The translations under genes and the position numbers were made by a program. The notes under the pieces were generated by a model. The model did no database searches. It saw only the letters and a list, made by a program, of their open reading frames with translations, and was not told where the DNA came from. From positions 1 to 64,000 of the forward strand of contig JAFWFU010000038.1 in assembly GCA_017515425.1 (NCBI GenBank): 64,000 nt of DNA, in the 5' to 3' direction. Position 1 is the first letter of the stretch. Every line of letters begins with the position of its first letter. This DNA is from Mogibacterium sp. (GTDB taxonomy: Bacteria > Bacillota > Clostridia > Peptostreptococcales > Anaerovoracaceae). Positions 54,664 to 63,440 of the stretch are shown piece by piece.

Positions 54664-54696
54664 AAACGGTCTGCGAATTATATCTACAGACCGTTT
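54664..54696 (-). terminator. hairpin ending the Ig/FnIII surface-protein operon
   Basis: Perfect 10-base arms AAACGGTCTG / CAGACCGTTT with a 13-base loop, 36 bases past the stop on the minus strand; a moderately T-rich stretch follows. Confidence 0.65.
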
Positions 54697-54731
54697 ATAA
54701 TTATTGGCAATACCTGATTGCAAGGATCTTT

Positions 54732-56003
54732 CTATGGCGCGGTGACGACGACGGATATTTTTTCACTATTCTTGCCGTTATACGCCTTTGCCCATATCTG
54801 GCAGTTCCCGGCGGAGACGAATGTCACCTTGCCCGTCTTTTCATCTACCTTCGCCACAGCCGCGTTCGATGTATACCATCTGACCTTTTTGCTGAGGACT
54901 TTTCCGCCGCGGGCTTTTACCTTTGCTTTAAGTGCTGCGCTGCCGCCGACCACGCCCCTAAGGGTATCTTGATTAGGGCTCAGTTTGACGCTCTTTACCT
55001 TCGCAGCCTTGGTCGACGCCTGCACCCATGCGCTTTTATGCTGCTTGCTCTTCTTATACGCCGCAACTTTATAGTAGTAAGTCTCGCCGCGCTTCACGCT
55101 CTTATCAGTCCAAGAAATCGTCTTTTTATTCTTTATAGTTTTTACGAGCTTGTATTTACCGTTCTTCTTGGTAGAGCGATAAATCTTATAGCCTTTGCCG
55201 CCTATCATGCGGTTCCATCTGAGCTTAATCTTGCTGCTGCCAACCTTGTTTGCCACGACATCAGGCTTCTTGAAGTTTGGCTTCCACTGAGCTTCAAAGT
55301 ATGCATTGCGTCCGTCAGGCTCATCTTCATATCCTGCCACATAAATGTCTCCTGGCTGATATATCTTCTCGTCTTTCTTCCACCCTATGAAAGTATAGTC
55401 ATCAGCCCGGTACGGACATTCCGGCAATATACAGGTGTACTTCTTCGTATCCCAATTATATGTTTCCTTTATATCCTTCGCCTTGATTGCATTTTCTTGT
55501 GGATTGGCTGTATCTCCTGTTATTGTCGTGATTTCTCCGTCCTTTACCGTCCCAGGTCGAAAAATGCAAAATGTCTCTGTGTACCACGGATAATATTGTT
55601 GATGCCATGTATATCCAAATGCATGAGGATCAGCTTTAGATGTAGCAGTTACTTTGTATTGACCTTCCGGAGTCCCGTAGGGCTGCCAAAATTCCATTTT
55701 TTCGCCCTCACCAGTCGCTACCGTCGTATATGTCTTACTGACGTTATCATATCTCTCTATCTTCCACGACATCGCTTTGTACTTGTCTTCAGTAGCTATC
55801 GTATCATCAGACATGGTAACTTTAGTGGTAAAAACTGCTGCGGAATCACCTATTGCCGGAGGATGACTACCAGGATACGGTTCTCCAATATAAACTTCTA
55901 TGTTTTTTATATATACTACATCATCAGCATAGGAAGTAATAGTAATGCAAAAGGACATAGCTATCAAACACAGCATCACACTTAATGTTACAATTTTTTT
56001 CAT
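54732..56003 (-). CDS. secreted protein with FnIII-like and BIG2 Ig-like domains
   Basis: A 423-residue exported protein with a signal peptide ending near SYA (about residue 26). Residues about 25-225 have no family I recognise and include a W-containing InlB-like strand (FIGWKKDEKIY). Residues about 230-325 are FnIII-like (GKGYKIYRSTKKNGKY). The last ~90 residues are a BIG2 domain (VKSVKLSPNQDTL ... NCQIWAKAYNGK). I chose the ATG at 56003 because AAAGGA is eight bases upstream of it; 56012 is too close. It follows the caspase-like protein gene by about 20 bases, so the two are probably made together. Confidence 0.75.
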   Translation of the reverse strand: MKKIVTLSVMLCLIAMSFCITITSYADDVVYIKNIEVYIGEPYPGSHPPAIGDSAAVFTTKVTMSDDTIATEDKYKAMSWKIERYDNVSKTYTTVATGEGEKMEFWQPYGTPEGQYKVTATSKADPHAFGYTWHQQYYPWYTETFCIFRPGTVKDGEITTITGDTANPQENAIKAKDIKETYNWDTKKYTCILPECPYRADDYTFIGWKKDEKIYQPGDIYVAGYEDEPDGRNAYFEAQWKPNFKKPDVVANKVGSSKIKLRWNRMIGGKGYKIYRSTKKNGKYKLVKTIKNKKTISWTDKSVKRGETYYYKVAAYKKSKQHKSAWVQASTKAAKVKSVKLSPNQDTLRGVVGGSAALKAKVKARGGKVLSKKVRWYTSNAAVAKVDEKTGKVTFVSAGNCQIWAKAYNGKNSEKISVVVTAP

Positions 56004-56021
56004 TTCTTTCATCCTTTCATT

Positions 56022-58448
56022 CTATTTTTGATATATCACAAATTCATCTCCCTGAGGATATACTTGCGGAACATTTTTCTGATATGGCACTGGGTCATTT
56101 CCTTTTATGCTTTGTTCAACAATAAGTTCATATAGTATCGGCTTCGCATACTGATATAGTTCATTGAGCGTAACCTTGCCATCTTGATTTCCATAACAAT
56201 CTTTACCAAGGTTATCTTTTCCCACACCATCAGCATACATTATACGAGAACCTGTATCATAATCATAGCCTAATCCTTTGCTCCAATATTTCACTGCCTC
56301 TGTCGGATAACCTCTATAAAACCAGCCGTATCCGTCTCCTGCACTTGTCAGGATTTTATATTTACCATTCTTCGCCAAGGCTGCTGCTCCAGTGCCCGCA
56401 GCCTCAAATTGTTTTACAAATTCTTCAAGCCCCATATTTACCGCATCTTGCGAGCCTGCTACAATCGCCCTAAGAGTTCTTCCCGAGTGGCACGCCGACA
56501 TGGTAATAACAACCGTTCCATCTACATAGTCATCAAGCCATTCGCGCAGTTCTGCACCTGAGATTGTATTATGCCCTTGTATGGCTACATACCCACTCGC
56601 TCCGCCATGACATGAAATATGCAAATATGTAACATCATTCTTTGTTGTATTTTTCCCAATGCTTTCAAGTTTGTTTTTTATCTGGCTAGGACTTTTATCT
56701 CCATATTCTTCTACCTTAATTTTACTCCCATCAAAATTTGCAGATTCATAAACAGTCTTCATTTGGATTATATCTTTTTGAAACGTAGTTTTATCTTGTG
56801 GGTGATTTGAGTCAGCACACAATAAAGCTTGTCGTTGAACTTTTCCATTAGGGTCTCTGTCACTTCTCCAAATTGCATATAGCTTAATCTTCTTTTTGTT
56901 AGTCAATTTCTTTGTTGTACTCTTGTTCTTTAAAACTACTTCCCCATTTGGAGATTTAGACCATCCTACAAAAGCATAACCGTCTCTATTGAATTTATTT
57001 GCTTTAAGTCTAGTCTTTTTATTAAAGTCTACTGTTTGAGTGTACTTCTCGCCTGTACCGCCATTGCCGACGAACACTATTTTGTACTTTGCGCTCGTCT
57101 CTTTGCTTTCTTTTGCCACAGTAAATGCACTGTAGTATGTTTTACCATTCCTATTCTTTTTATAGGATCTTACTTGATATTTCCCTTTCTTTACTGACAG
57201 TTTTTGCTTTTTAGGGCTTTTTATCGTCTTGTATTTTTTATATTCTTTTTTCTTCGAATTATATTTATATACCTGATATCCTGAGACATTTGATACCCTT
57301 TTCCATGATAAAGTGTATTTGCCATTTTCCGCTTTTTTATAGCTAACCTTAGGTGAATTAGGATATTTAACAGATATACTGCAAATAGCCTTTTCATCAT
57401 AAAGAGACGTTACGGTTATATAAACATCTCCGGGAGATATTCCCTCTATCGTACCATCATCCCCTACAGTAGCAACTCCACTATTGCTGGAAACATATGT
57501 ATCCGCGACGCCTGTCATAGCACTTAATCTGACCGTCTCTCCTATATCTATTGCTTCATAAGATGTACTTAAGCATAGCGGAGTGTGAACATATTCTCCC
57601 TCAACAGTAACTTTGCAACTTGCAGTCTTGCCGTCTGCGGTTGCCTCTATTACCGCCGTTCCGTCGCTTATGCCCGTTAAAACTCCATTATCTTTTACTG
57701 ATACGACATCAGGATTGCTGCTCTTCCAAGTTACAGCATTATTCGTTGCAATAGACGGAGTGACCGTAGCCCGAAGTCTTTCTCTCTGAGTCCTTCCTAT
57801 TTTGAGGCTTGTCTTATCAAGCGAAATGCTTACTACAGGAATGGTAATATCACTTGCCAAGATGAATGCGGCAGTAGAGTCGTTATCGTCATCAAAATTA
57901 AATGATACTGTTCCTCTGTAATAGTCTCCGCATTTGCCGAACACATTTATTCCGGTTCCTGCCGGCACTGTCGCTCTTATATTTTTGTTTTCTGTGCCGG
58001 AATGCGCCGACCTCGTTGCGACCGTACTCTTATTCGTCACACCTTCCGCACCTTCCGTCGGGGTATATACCGAGATAACTGTATAGTCAGTATATGTTTT
58101 CTCGTCTGTTGCAACAACGCTCAACCTGAGTCTTGTCAACCCCTCTTTTATGCCGGTAATGGATAGTTTACCTTCTTCGTCTTCTTCGATTTCGCATATA
58201 TTGGGGTCATCTACGCTCCATAGATGGCTTACTTCCGTAATTTTGTCCAGCTTATAGCTTATGGTAGCTTCCTTGCTGACTCCCAATACCAGCACTTTGT
58301 TGATACGGTGGGAATCTCCCTCTGAGTCCCATATCCTGACAGGCTGTGCCGCCATGACTATATCTGCCGACATGATGAATATTACCATCATAACACCCAT
58401 AACTATGAGCGGCAGAAAGCCTTTGCTTCTAGTTCGTCCTAACTTCAT
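56022..58448 (-). CDS. secreted multidomain protein with BIG2 domains and C-terminal caspase-like peptidase
   Basis: An 808-residue protein with a signal peptide (to about residue 35). It contains three BIG2-like Ig units (about 35-360), an FnIII-like module (about 365-455) and an InlB-type repeat (FVGWSKSPNG, about 460-530). A clan CD cysteine-peptidase domain follows (about 545-740), with H614 in ISCHGG and C653 in SACHSGRT, the His-Gly and Ala-Cys dyad of caspase/metacaspase-like enzymes. An EF-hand-like loop (GNQDGKVTLNEL) near the end may bind calcium. GAAGGAGG is five bases before the ATG at 58448. It is a probable surface-displayed protease; substrates and activation are unknown. Confidence 0.83.
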   Translation of the reverse strand: MKLGRTRSKGFLPLIVMGVMMVIFIMSADIVMAAQPVRIWDSEGDSHRINKVLVLGVSKEATISYKLDKITEVSHLWSVDDPNICEIEEDEEGKLSITGIKEGLTRLRLSVVATDEKTYTDYTVISVYTPTEGAEGVTNKSTVATRSAHSGTENKNIRATVPAGTGINVFGKCGDYYRGTVSFNFDDDNDSTAAFILASDITIPVVSISLDKTSLKIGRTQRERLRATVTPSIATNNAVTWKSSNPDVVSVKDNGVLTGISDGTAVIEATADGKTASCKVTVEGEYVHTPLCLSTSYEAIDIGETVRLSAMTGVADTYVSSNSGVATVGDDGTIEGISPGDVYITVTSLYDEKAICSISVKYPNSPKVSYKKAENGKYTLSWKRVSNVSGYQVYKYNSKKKEYKKYKTIKSPKKQKLSVKKGKYQVRSYKKNRNGKTYYSAFTVAKESKETSAKYKIVFVGNGGTGEKYTQTVDFNKKTRLKANKFNRDGYAFVGWSKSPNGEVVLKNKSTTKKLTNKKKIKLYAIWRSDRDPNGKVQRQALLCADSNHPQDKTTFQKDIIQMKTVYESANFDGSKIKVEEYGDKSPSQIKNKLESIGKNTTKNDVTYLHISCHGGASGYVAIQGHNTISGAELREWLDDYVDGTVVITMSACHSGRTLRAIVAGSQDAVNMGLEEFVKQFEAAGTGAAALAKNGKYKILTSAGDGYGWFYRGYPTEAVKYWSKGLGYDYDTGSRIMYADGVGKDNLGKDCYGNQDGKVTLNELYQYAKPILYELIVEQSIKGNDPVPYQKNVPQVYPQGDEFVIYQK

Positions 58449-58515
58449 TTTGACCTCCTTCATTTTACAAGAAATAACTTTGTTATAGCAAGTTGTAACA
58501 GGCTGTTCTTGCACG

Positions 58516-58551
58516 CAAAAACGCAGCTAAAGGTTTTATCCCTTAGCTGCG
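58516..58551 (-). terminator. rho-independent terminator between ung and the surface-protein operon
   Basis: CGCAGCTAAAGG / CCCTTAGCTGCG arms (one mismatch), loop TTTTAT, followed on the minus strand by TTTTT. It lies about 265 bases beyond the ung stop. Confidence 0.75.
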
Positions 58552-58582
58552 GATACTCTTTCAGAATTTGAACATATTTCTA

Positions 58583-58645
58583 GCTGAACGCTGAACGCTG
58601 AACGCTGAACGCTGAACGCTGAACGCTGAACGCTGAACGCTGAAC
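58583..58645. repeat. nine perfect tandem copies of the heptamer GCTGAAC
   Basis: An uninterrupted 63-base array of nine identical 7-mers lies in the 58449-58816 gap between ung and the caspase-like gene. This gap otherwise holds only the terminator at 58516. Copy number is likely to vary between strains. Confidence 0.95.
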
Positions 58646-58816
58646 GATTTTAAGCTCTCTCTTCATGTCCGTCAAGCCCTTTTCGCTACTTTTTTAGTTC
58701 CTTCCCAACTTATTTGAGTTTCTTTTTTCTACTGCATTACCTACCTATTACAACTTTACTGTGCCTCAACTTTATCATAATGCGCCTAAGACGCGCAATC
58801 GAAAGTTTTGCTATCG

Positions 58817-59551
58817 TTAGCAGTCGGACTCCAGACTCCAATCAATCGGCTCTATTCCGTTATCCTGCAAGAAATAATTGCAACGCGAGAAATAGCGACC
58901 GCCGAAGAAACCGCGGTGCGCGGATAGTGGGCTCGGGTGCGGCGCTGTTATGATTAAATGGCGGCGCATGGCGCAGCCCTCTGCTTCCAAATCTCGGCGT
59001 CCCGAGCCTGTCGTCTCCGCCGCCTGTTCTATGAGGAGTTTCTTCGCTATTGCCTTCGCGCCCCAGAGCACGAAAACCATGGGGTTTTCGCGCTCTGCGA
59101 GCAGCTCGATTATCCTATCTGTGAGCTGCTCCCAGCCGCGGTCCTTATGGGACGCGGCCTGGTGGGCGCGCACAGTCAGCACGGTATTAAGCAGCAACAC
59201 GCCCCTCTCCGCCCACGGTCTGAGAGACCCGCAGGTTCCGGTATTCACACCCAAGTCGTCCCTCAGTTCCCTAAAAATATTCACCAGCGACGGCGGCAAA
59301 GCCACCCCTTCCTTCACGCTGAACGCCAAGCCCTCCGCCTGCCCCGGCTCATGGTATGGATCCTGTCCGAGTATCACAACCTTTACTTCGCTATACGGCG
59401 TGAGCTTCAGCGCATTGAAAATATCCTCCGCAGGCGGATAAACTGTCTCCGCCCTATATTCGGCAAGCAAAAATGAGCGCAAGTCCCTATAATAAGGCTT
59501 CTCCCACTCATTTTTCAATAATTCGTCCCAATCGTTTCCTATCTTTACCAT
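58817..59551 (-). CDS. ung: uracil-DNA glycosylase
   Basis: This 244-residue family 1 enzyme removes uracil from DNA. The water-activating motif is GQDPYH (D64), and the leucine-loop motif is HPSPLSAHRGF. It is a little longer than usual because of an extra segment of about 12 residues (around EQAAETTGSGRRDLEAEG) before the beta strand leading to HPSPLS. I chose the ATG at 59551 by family length; no clear ribosome site is visible for it. It lies 55 bases downstream of alr. Confidence 0.95.
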   Translation of the reverse strand: MVKIGNDWDELLKNEWEKPYYRDLRSFLLAEYRAETVYPPAEDIFNALKLTPYSEVKVVILGQDPYHEPGQAEGLAFSVKEGVALPPSLVNIFRELRDDLGVNTGTCGSLRPWAERGVLLLNTVLTVRAHQAASHKDRGWEQLTDRIIELLAERENPMVFVLWGAKAIAKKLLIEQAAETTGSGRRDLEAEGCAMRRHLIITAPHPSPLSAHRGFFGGRYFSRCNYFLQDNGIEPIDWSLESDC

Positions 59552-59606
59552 TGTATGAATTGTATCGCTCTGAACACCACTACCTTCGAGCAATCCTTCA
59601 AACTTA

Positions 59607-60779
59607 CTATATATCGAGCATTCCCTTAGGATAATTCACATACACCTTCGGAATTCTGAGGTCGAAGCAGCAGGTAATCTCATAGTTAATCGTTCCGTTT
59701 ATATCCGCGAGATCGTCTGCGCTGATTTCATTATCTCCCTGCTTACCCATGAGCACGATTTCGTCCCCGAGTTTCACATTCGGCACAGCCGACACGTCCA
59801 CCATTATCTGATCCATGCAAATGCTTCCGACCACAGGGCATTTAATGCCGCCGCAGAGAACCTCAATCTTGCCCGTATTAAGGCGCGAATACCCGTCAGC
59901 ATAACCGAGACCGAGCGTGGCTATCTTCGTCTCTTCGTTTTCCGAGATGAACTTCCTTCCGTAGCTGACAGCCGTACCCGCCGGAACAGTCTTGAGGTTG
60001 AGAATTTCAGCCTTTACCGTCATAACGGGGTGCAAATCCAACACCTTGCCCTTGAGATATGCCGAAGGCGCGAGCCCGTAAAGCGCAATACCCGGACGGA
60101 CCGCGTCAAAATGCACCTCTGGGTACATCATAATAGCCGCAGAGTTCGCGCAAATCTTCATTGGGTGAATATCCTCTTCCGCCAACATCTCGATAAATGC
60201 ATTGTAGTTTTCGATTTGCAGCTTCGTGTATTCTGTCTGCTCCTCATCTGCCGTCGAAAAATGCGTCACTACGCCGGGAACGCTGATCCCCGGAAGCTCT
60301 CTGAACTTCTTGTAAATCTCCACGGCTTCCTTTCTCTCGTCCTCAGCGAAAACCCTATGCCCTATGCGTCCCATACCTGTATCTATGGCAAACAGGCATT
60401 TGAAATCTTCCTCTCCCGCAGCGACCGCAGCGTCGGAAAGAGCCTTCACATAGTCGTAGTGCATTACCATAGGCGTGAGTCCGTATTCGATAACCGTATC
60501 CACGCACTGAGCCGGTGTCAATCCGAGCAGTACAATGGAGCCTTCGATTCCGTCCTCTCTGAGATGTACTCCCTCTTCAATCGTCGCCACGGCACAATGC
60601 TCCACTCCGTTAAACTTCAACACTTTCGCGCATTCAGTCGCACCGTGTCCATAGCCGTTCGCCTTGATGACGCCTATCAGCGGAACGTCTCCGACATGTC
60701 TCTTGAACTCTTTGACATTGTGGTCAAACTCTGACATGTCAATCTCTGCCCAAACCTGTCTTAAAGTCTCTTTATACAT
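59607..60779 (-). CDS. alr: alanine racemase
   Basis: A 390-residue PLP enzyme that makes D-alanine for peptidoglycan. The PLP lysine is K39 in VIKANGYGHG. The N-terminal barrel and C-terminal beta domain are complete; the second-subunit active-site region is represented by GSICMDQIMVDVS. GAGG lies seven bases before the ATG at 60779, while an upstream start at 60854 has none. The gene is followed by ung, so the two may be transcribed together. Confidence 0.95.
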   Translation of the reverse strand: MYKETLRQVWAEIDMSEFDHNVKEFKRHVGDVPLIGVIKANGYGHGATECAKVLKFNGVEHCAVATIEEGVHLREDGIEGSIVLLGLTPAQCVDTVIEYGLTPMVMHYDYVKALSDAAVAAGEEDFKCLFAIDTGMGRIGHRVFAEDERKEAVEIYKKFRELPGISVPGVVTHFSTADEEQTEYTKLQIENYNAFIEMLAEEDIHPMKICANSAAIMMYPEVHFDAVRPGIALYGLAPSAYLKGKVLDLHPVMTVKAEILNLKTVPAGTAVSYGRKFISENEETKIATLGLGYADGYSRLNTGKIEVLCGGIKCPVVGSICMDQIMVDVSAVPNVKLGDEIVLMGKQGDNEISADDLADINGTINYEITCCFDLRIPKVYVNYPKGMLDI

Positions 60780-60875
60780 AATCGACCTCGCTTTTTCCAA
60801 TAATATACCTTTTCTCTTCTCGGGGAACTGCCTTCTCGGGCAAGTTTCACGCATTGAAATTGTACTCTATTCATC

Positions 60876-60904
60876 TTGATATTTCAAGGAAGCTATGCTA
60901 TCAT
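60876..60904 (+). promoter_or_regulatory. sigma70-type promoter of tRNA-Arg
   Basis: TTGATA (60876-60881) and TATCAT (60899-60904) are exactly 17 bases apart, placing transcription about 16 bases before the tRNA. Confidence 0.7.
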
Positions 60905-60926
60905 ACGAGGGCTGAAATACATATTT

Positions 60927-61002
60927 GTCTCGGTAGCTCAGGGGACAGAGCACCGCTCTCCTAAAGCGGGTGTCGGAGGTTCGAATCCTCTCCGGGACAC
61001 CA
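60927..61002 (+). tRNA. tRNA-Arg (anticodon CCT)
   Basis: A 76-base cloverleaf with encoded CCA. The acceptor stem GTCTCGG / CCGGGAC has one G-T pair. The D-arm contains AGCTCAGGGGACAGAGC. The anticodon stem CCGCT / AGCGG encloses CTCCTAA (anticodon CCT, reads AGG). The T-arm is GGAGG-TTCGAAT-CCTCT. It has its own promoter and terminator. Such genes are common integration targets, and the region to its right is accessory in character. Confidence 0.95.
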
Positions 61003-61080
61003 ATCCAACGATATAAGAACCTGGTATTCTACAAAGGTGGTTGCGCCACAATAGCATGGTTCAACTAGATCACGATTTAG

Positions 61081-61103
61081 CGGCTCTTATCAGAGCCGTT
61101 TTT
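61081..61103 (+). terminator. rho-independent terminator of tRNA-Arg
   Basis: CGGCTCT / AGAGCCG stem with loop TATC and five Ts, 78 bases beyond the tRNA. Confidence 0.88.
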
Positions 61104-61254
61104 CGTATGAAGACTTATCACTACATTACTATCAAGCGCATCAAAAATGTCGGCGAAATTGCCGACACTAAAGTAGCACTACAAACTGAAATAGATTCAC
61201 CCTCTTCAATCTGTTCTCATTTTTTATATTGAGCACTCATTTTTTCCAAGTCTT

Positions 61255-61677
61255 TCATAAGGGAAAATAGGGCTTTAGAAATATATCATCATTAATACCA
61301 GAAAACGAAATTCCCATAGGTGATTTAAGCATTGATCTTACCAAATTCTGATGTATTGGTGATTTCAATACTTGTTCTACTGTTTTCATAAGATCAGCAG
61401 TTATGTATGGGGTATAGTACTTCATAAGCTTATCTGCGTCGCTTTCCACGAATTCTACTCTAGACTGAAACCATTCCCTAACAGTAAAATATGATTCTTC
61501 ACCGGGACTTGTATATGTGAGTCTTATAGGATTTAAAACCCGTACTCTATCGTCTATATTTATCCGCCTTAACACTTCTAACCAATATTCTCTAGTCGCG
61601 CTATCTTCATCGTATTTTCCCATATACATCATTCCGAATTGCGATAACAGCTCTCTCTTATGATTAACTATTGCCAT
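61255..61677 (-). CDS. hypothetical protein, possibly a gene fragment
   Basis: A 140-residue soluble helical protein (from the ATG at 61677; a TTG nine bases earlier is also in frame). It has no ribosome binding site, signal peptide or recognised motif. The C-terminus ends in an aromatic patch (DDIFLKPYFPL). It begins right next to a dispersed repeat and stands between the tRNA and the ATPase gene, in a stretch that looks like accessory DNA. It may be the remaining C-terminal part of a longer gene. The function is unknown. Confidence 0.4.
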   Translation of the reverse strand: MAIVNHKRELLSQFGMMYMGKYDEDSATREYWLEVLRRINIDDRVRVLNPIRLTYTSPGEESYFTVREWFQSRVEFVESDADKLMKYYTPYITADLMKTVEQVLKSPIHQNLVRSMLKSPMGISFSGINDDIFLKPYFPL

Positions 61678-61736
61678 ATTTATCAACAGTTGGGGCTCAA
61701 AGCGGTAATATTTATTATTTTGAAGAGTGATACACT

Positions 61737-61844
61737 GTCATTCTGAGGAGCGGTTTAATTCATTCAGCGACAAGTTGCGACTACACATTTCCTTAGACAA
61801 TTCGAATTAAGATCCTTCGACTCGCTACGCTCGCTCAGGATGAC
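61737..61844. repeat. dispersed palindromic repeat, composite copy D
   Basis: TGTCATTCTGAG (61737-61748) opens the element, and AAGATCCTTCGACTCG...GCTCAGGATGACA (61809-61844) closes it in inverse orientation. About 60 unrelated bases lie between. The right half is nearly identical to the copy at 42850. Confidence 0.75.
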
Positions 61845-61963
61845 AAAATGACGCACTCCGTTCAGTGTGGCAATGCGCATCGCTCGGAATTATAATATTT
61901 CTACATTTACTAGAGGTCGGGAGAGATCTTTCTTAGTTCTACTATTGACAAAGATGAGTGTTT

Positions 61964-61996
61964 CGACCATAATGGAGTTGCATTCCATTATGGTCG
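61964..61996 (+). promoter_or_regulatory. perfect 13-bp hairpin adjoining the ATPase ribosome site
   Basis: CGACCATAATGGA (61964-61976) and TCCATTATGGTCG (61984-61996) pair perfectly around GTTGCAT. The right arm ends on the first G of the GGAGG that serves the ATPase start at 62006, so folding could hinder ribosome binding. An operator for a dimeric regulator is the other reading. Confidence 0.65.
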
Positions 61997-62005
61997 GAGG
62001 TGAAG

Positions 62006-63220
62006 ATGTATCTTCAAAGAGCAGTCGAACAAACAATACTAAAGGCGGAAAATCAGACAAAGGTTGTATTGATTACCGGAGCAAGGCAGGTTGGCAAGTC
62101 TACAACCATAAAAAAACTTTATCCGAAATACACATATATTACTTTGGATGATGAGAACTTCACAACCCTAGCGAGAGAGGACAGCACGCTATTTTTCCGC
62201 GACATAAAATACCCCGTCATCATCGACGAAGCACAATATGCGCCGCAGCTCTTTCGTGCAATCAAGAAGATTGCAGACGCAGACAAGACTAAAGGCAGAT
62301 TTTTTCTTACTGGTTCTCAGTCTTATGAACTAATGAGCAATGCTTCCGAATCTCTTGCGGGAAGGATTAGCATTGTTGAGATGAGCGGACTATCCCTCAG
62401 AGAACTCTTCCACATCGAATATCAGCAACCTTTTATTCCTGATGAAAGCTATGTTCGAGAGCGCAGCAAGTTCATACAGTCATATTCCGACATATGGTCT
62501 GTTATACACCGAGGCTCAATGCCAGAACTGCTGGATTCGAACCGTGATTGGGAATGGTTCTACCGCGATTATGTCCGCACATATCTTGAAAGGGATATTC
62601 GACAAATCATCAATATAAAAGACGAGGTGAAATTCAGGAAGTTCCTTACATGCTTGGCCGCACGGTCAGGTTCGCTTCTGGTTTACCAGGAGCTTGCGAA
62701 CGAGGTGGGAGTTGACATTAAAACTTCTCAGAGCTGGGTGTCAGTGATAGCGGCTTCAGGCCTTGTGCGCATTATTCACACATACCAAAACAATATTATC
62801 AAGCGCGCCATCAAGACCCCGAAGCTGTTCTTTATGGATACGGGTCTGCTGTGCTATCTGACAGGCTGGAGTAGTCCTGACGTTCTTAAAAACGGTGCAA
62901 TGTCCGGAAATATTTTTGAAACCTTTGTAGTGTCTGAAATTCTGAAAAGCTATTCTAACGCGGGCAAAAGCACCGACGGTATCTATTATTACCGCGACAA
63001 GGATAAAAAAGAGATTGATTTACTTATAGAGAACGGCAACACTATTCACCCGATTGAGATAAAAAAATCCGGTTCTGTCAGCAAGGATTGGATAAAGCAT
63101 TTCAGTATTCTCGATAAAATCCCCGAAAAGCAAGTCGGTCGTGGTGCTGTAATATGCCTAACTGAAAATCGTCTACCAATCAGCGATACAGTAGACGCAC
63201 TTCCGATAGAATATATTTAG
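62006..63220 (+). CDS. AAA_14/DUF4143 ATPase
   Basis: A 404-residue protein with an N-terminal P-loop domain (GARQVGKSTTIKKL at about residues 25-38; Walker B PVIIDEAQYAP; sensor LTGSQSYELM) and a C-terminal DUF4143 region. The latter has the PD-(D/E)xK-like run DKKEIDLLIENG ... PIEIKKSG. This combination is widespread in anaerobes in variable copy number; it is often called an archaeal-type ATPase, and its true function is unknown, with nuclease activity proposed by fold. GGAGG is five bases before the ATG. It sits in the accessory region after tRNA-Arg. Confidence 0.88.
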   Translation: MYLQRAVEQTILKAENQTKVVLITGARQVGKSTTIKKLYPKYTYITLDDENFTTLAREDSTLFFRDIKYPVIIDEAQYAPQLFRAIKKIADADKTKGRFFLTGSQSYELMSNASESLAGRISIVEMSGLSLRELFHIEYQQPFIPDESYVRERSKFIQSYSDIWSVIHRGSMPELLDSNRDWEWFYRDYVRTYLERDIRQIINIKDEVKFRKFLTCLAARSGSLLVYQELANEVGVDIKTSQSWVSVIAASGLVRIIHTYQNNIIKRAIKTPKLFFMDTGLLCYLTGWSSPDVLKNGAMSGNIFETFVVSEILKSYSNAGKSTDGIYYYRDKDKKEIDLLIENGNTIHPIEIKKSGSVSKDWIKHFSILDKIPEKQVGRGAVICLTENRLPISDTVDALPIEYI

Positions 63221-63290
63221 TTGGTGAAGGCGGTGGGATACGATTCTTGTAACCCTTGATGTCACTGGGTTTTAAGGTGTGCCTTTGCAA

Positions 63291-63316
63291 AAACCCCGCT
63301 ATAAACATCGGGGTTT
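63291..63316 (-). terminator. hairpin downstream of the ATPase gene
   Basis: Perfect 8-base arms AAACCCCG / CGGGGTTT around a 10-base loop. Five Ts follow on the minus strand and three on the plus strand, so it may work in both directions for the ATPase and the broken gene to its right. The sequence GTTTCGACCAT at 63313-63323 repeats that at 61960-61970. Confidence 0.6.
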
Positions 63317-63440
63317 CGACCATGAAGTGACTACTGAGGGAGGTTGAAACCAGTCATCCCGACAATTGCGTCAAAACTAATATCTCTATATTTCTTCCTG
63401 AATCAGTCTGCCATTCTTCTTCTCAATCAAAAAGGATTAT

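Noticed and set aside
54969..55985. 338-codon plus-strand open frame over the Ig/FnIII protein
   Set aside because: Antisense shadow. The hydrophobic look comes from complementing Lys-rich codons.
58583..58645. Heptamer array considered as a CRISPR remnant
   Set aside because: The units are 7 bases with no spacers, and there are no cas genes in the window.
61041..61232. 63-codon plus-strand open frame after tRNA-Arg
   Set aside because: It contains the tRNA terminator inside it, lacks a ribosome site and has no coding character.
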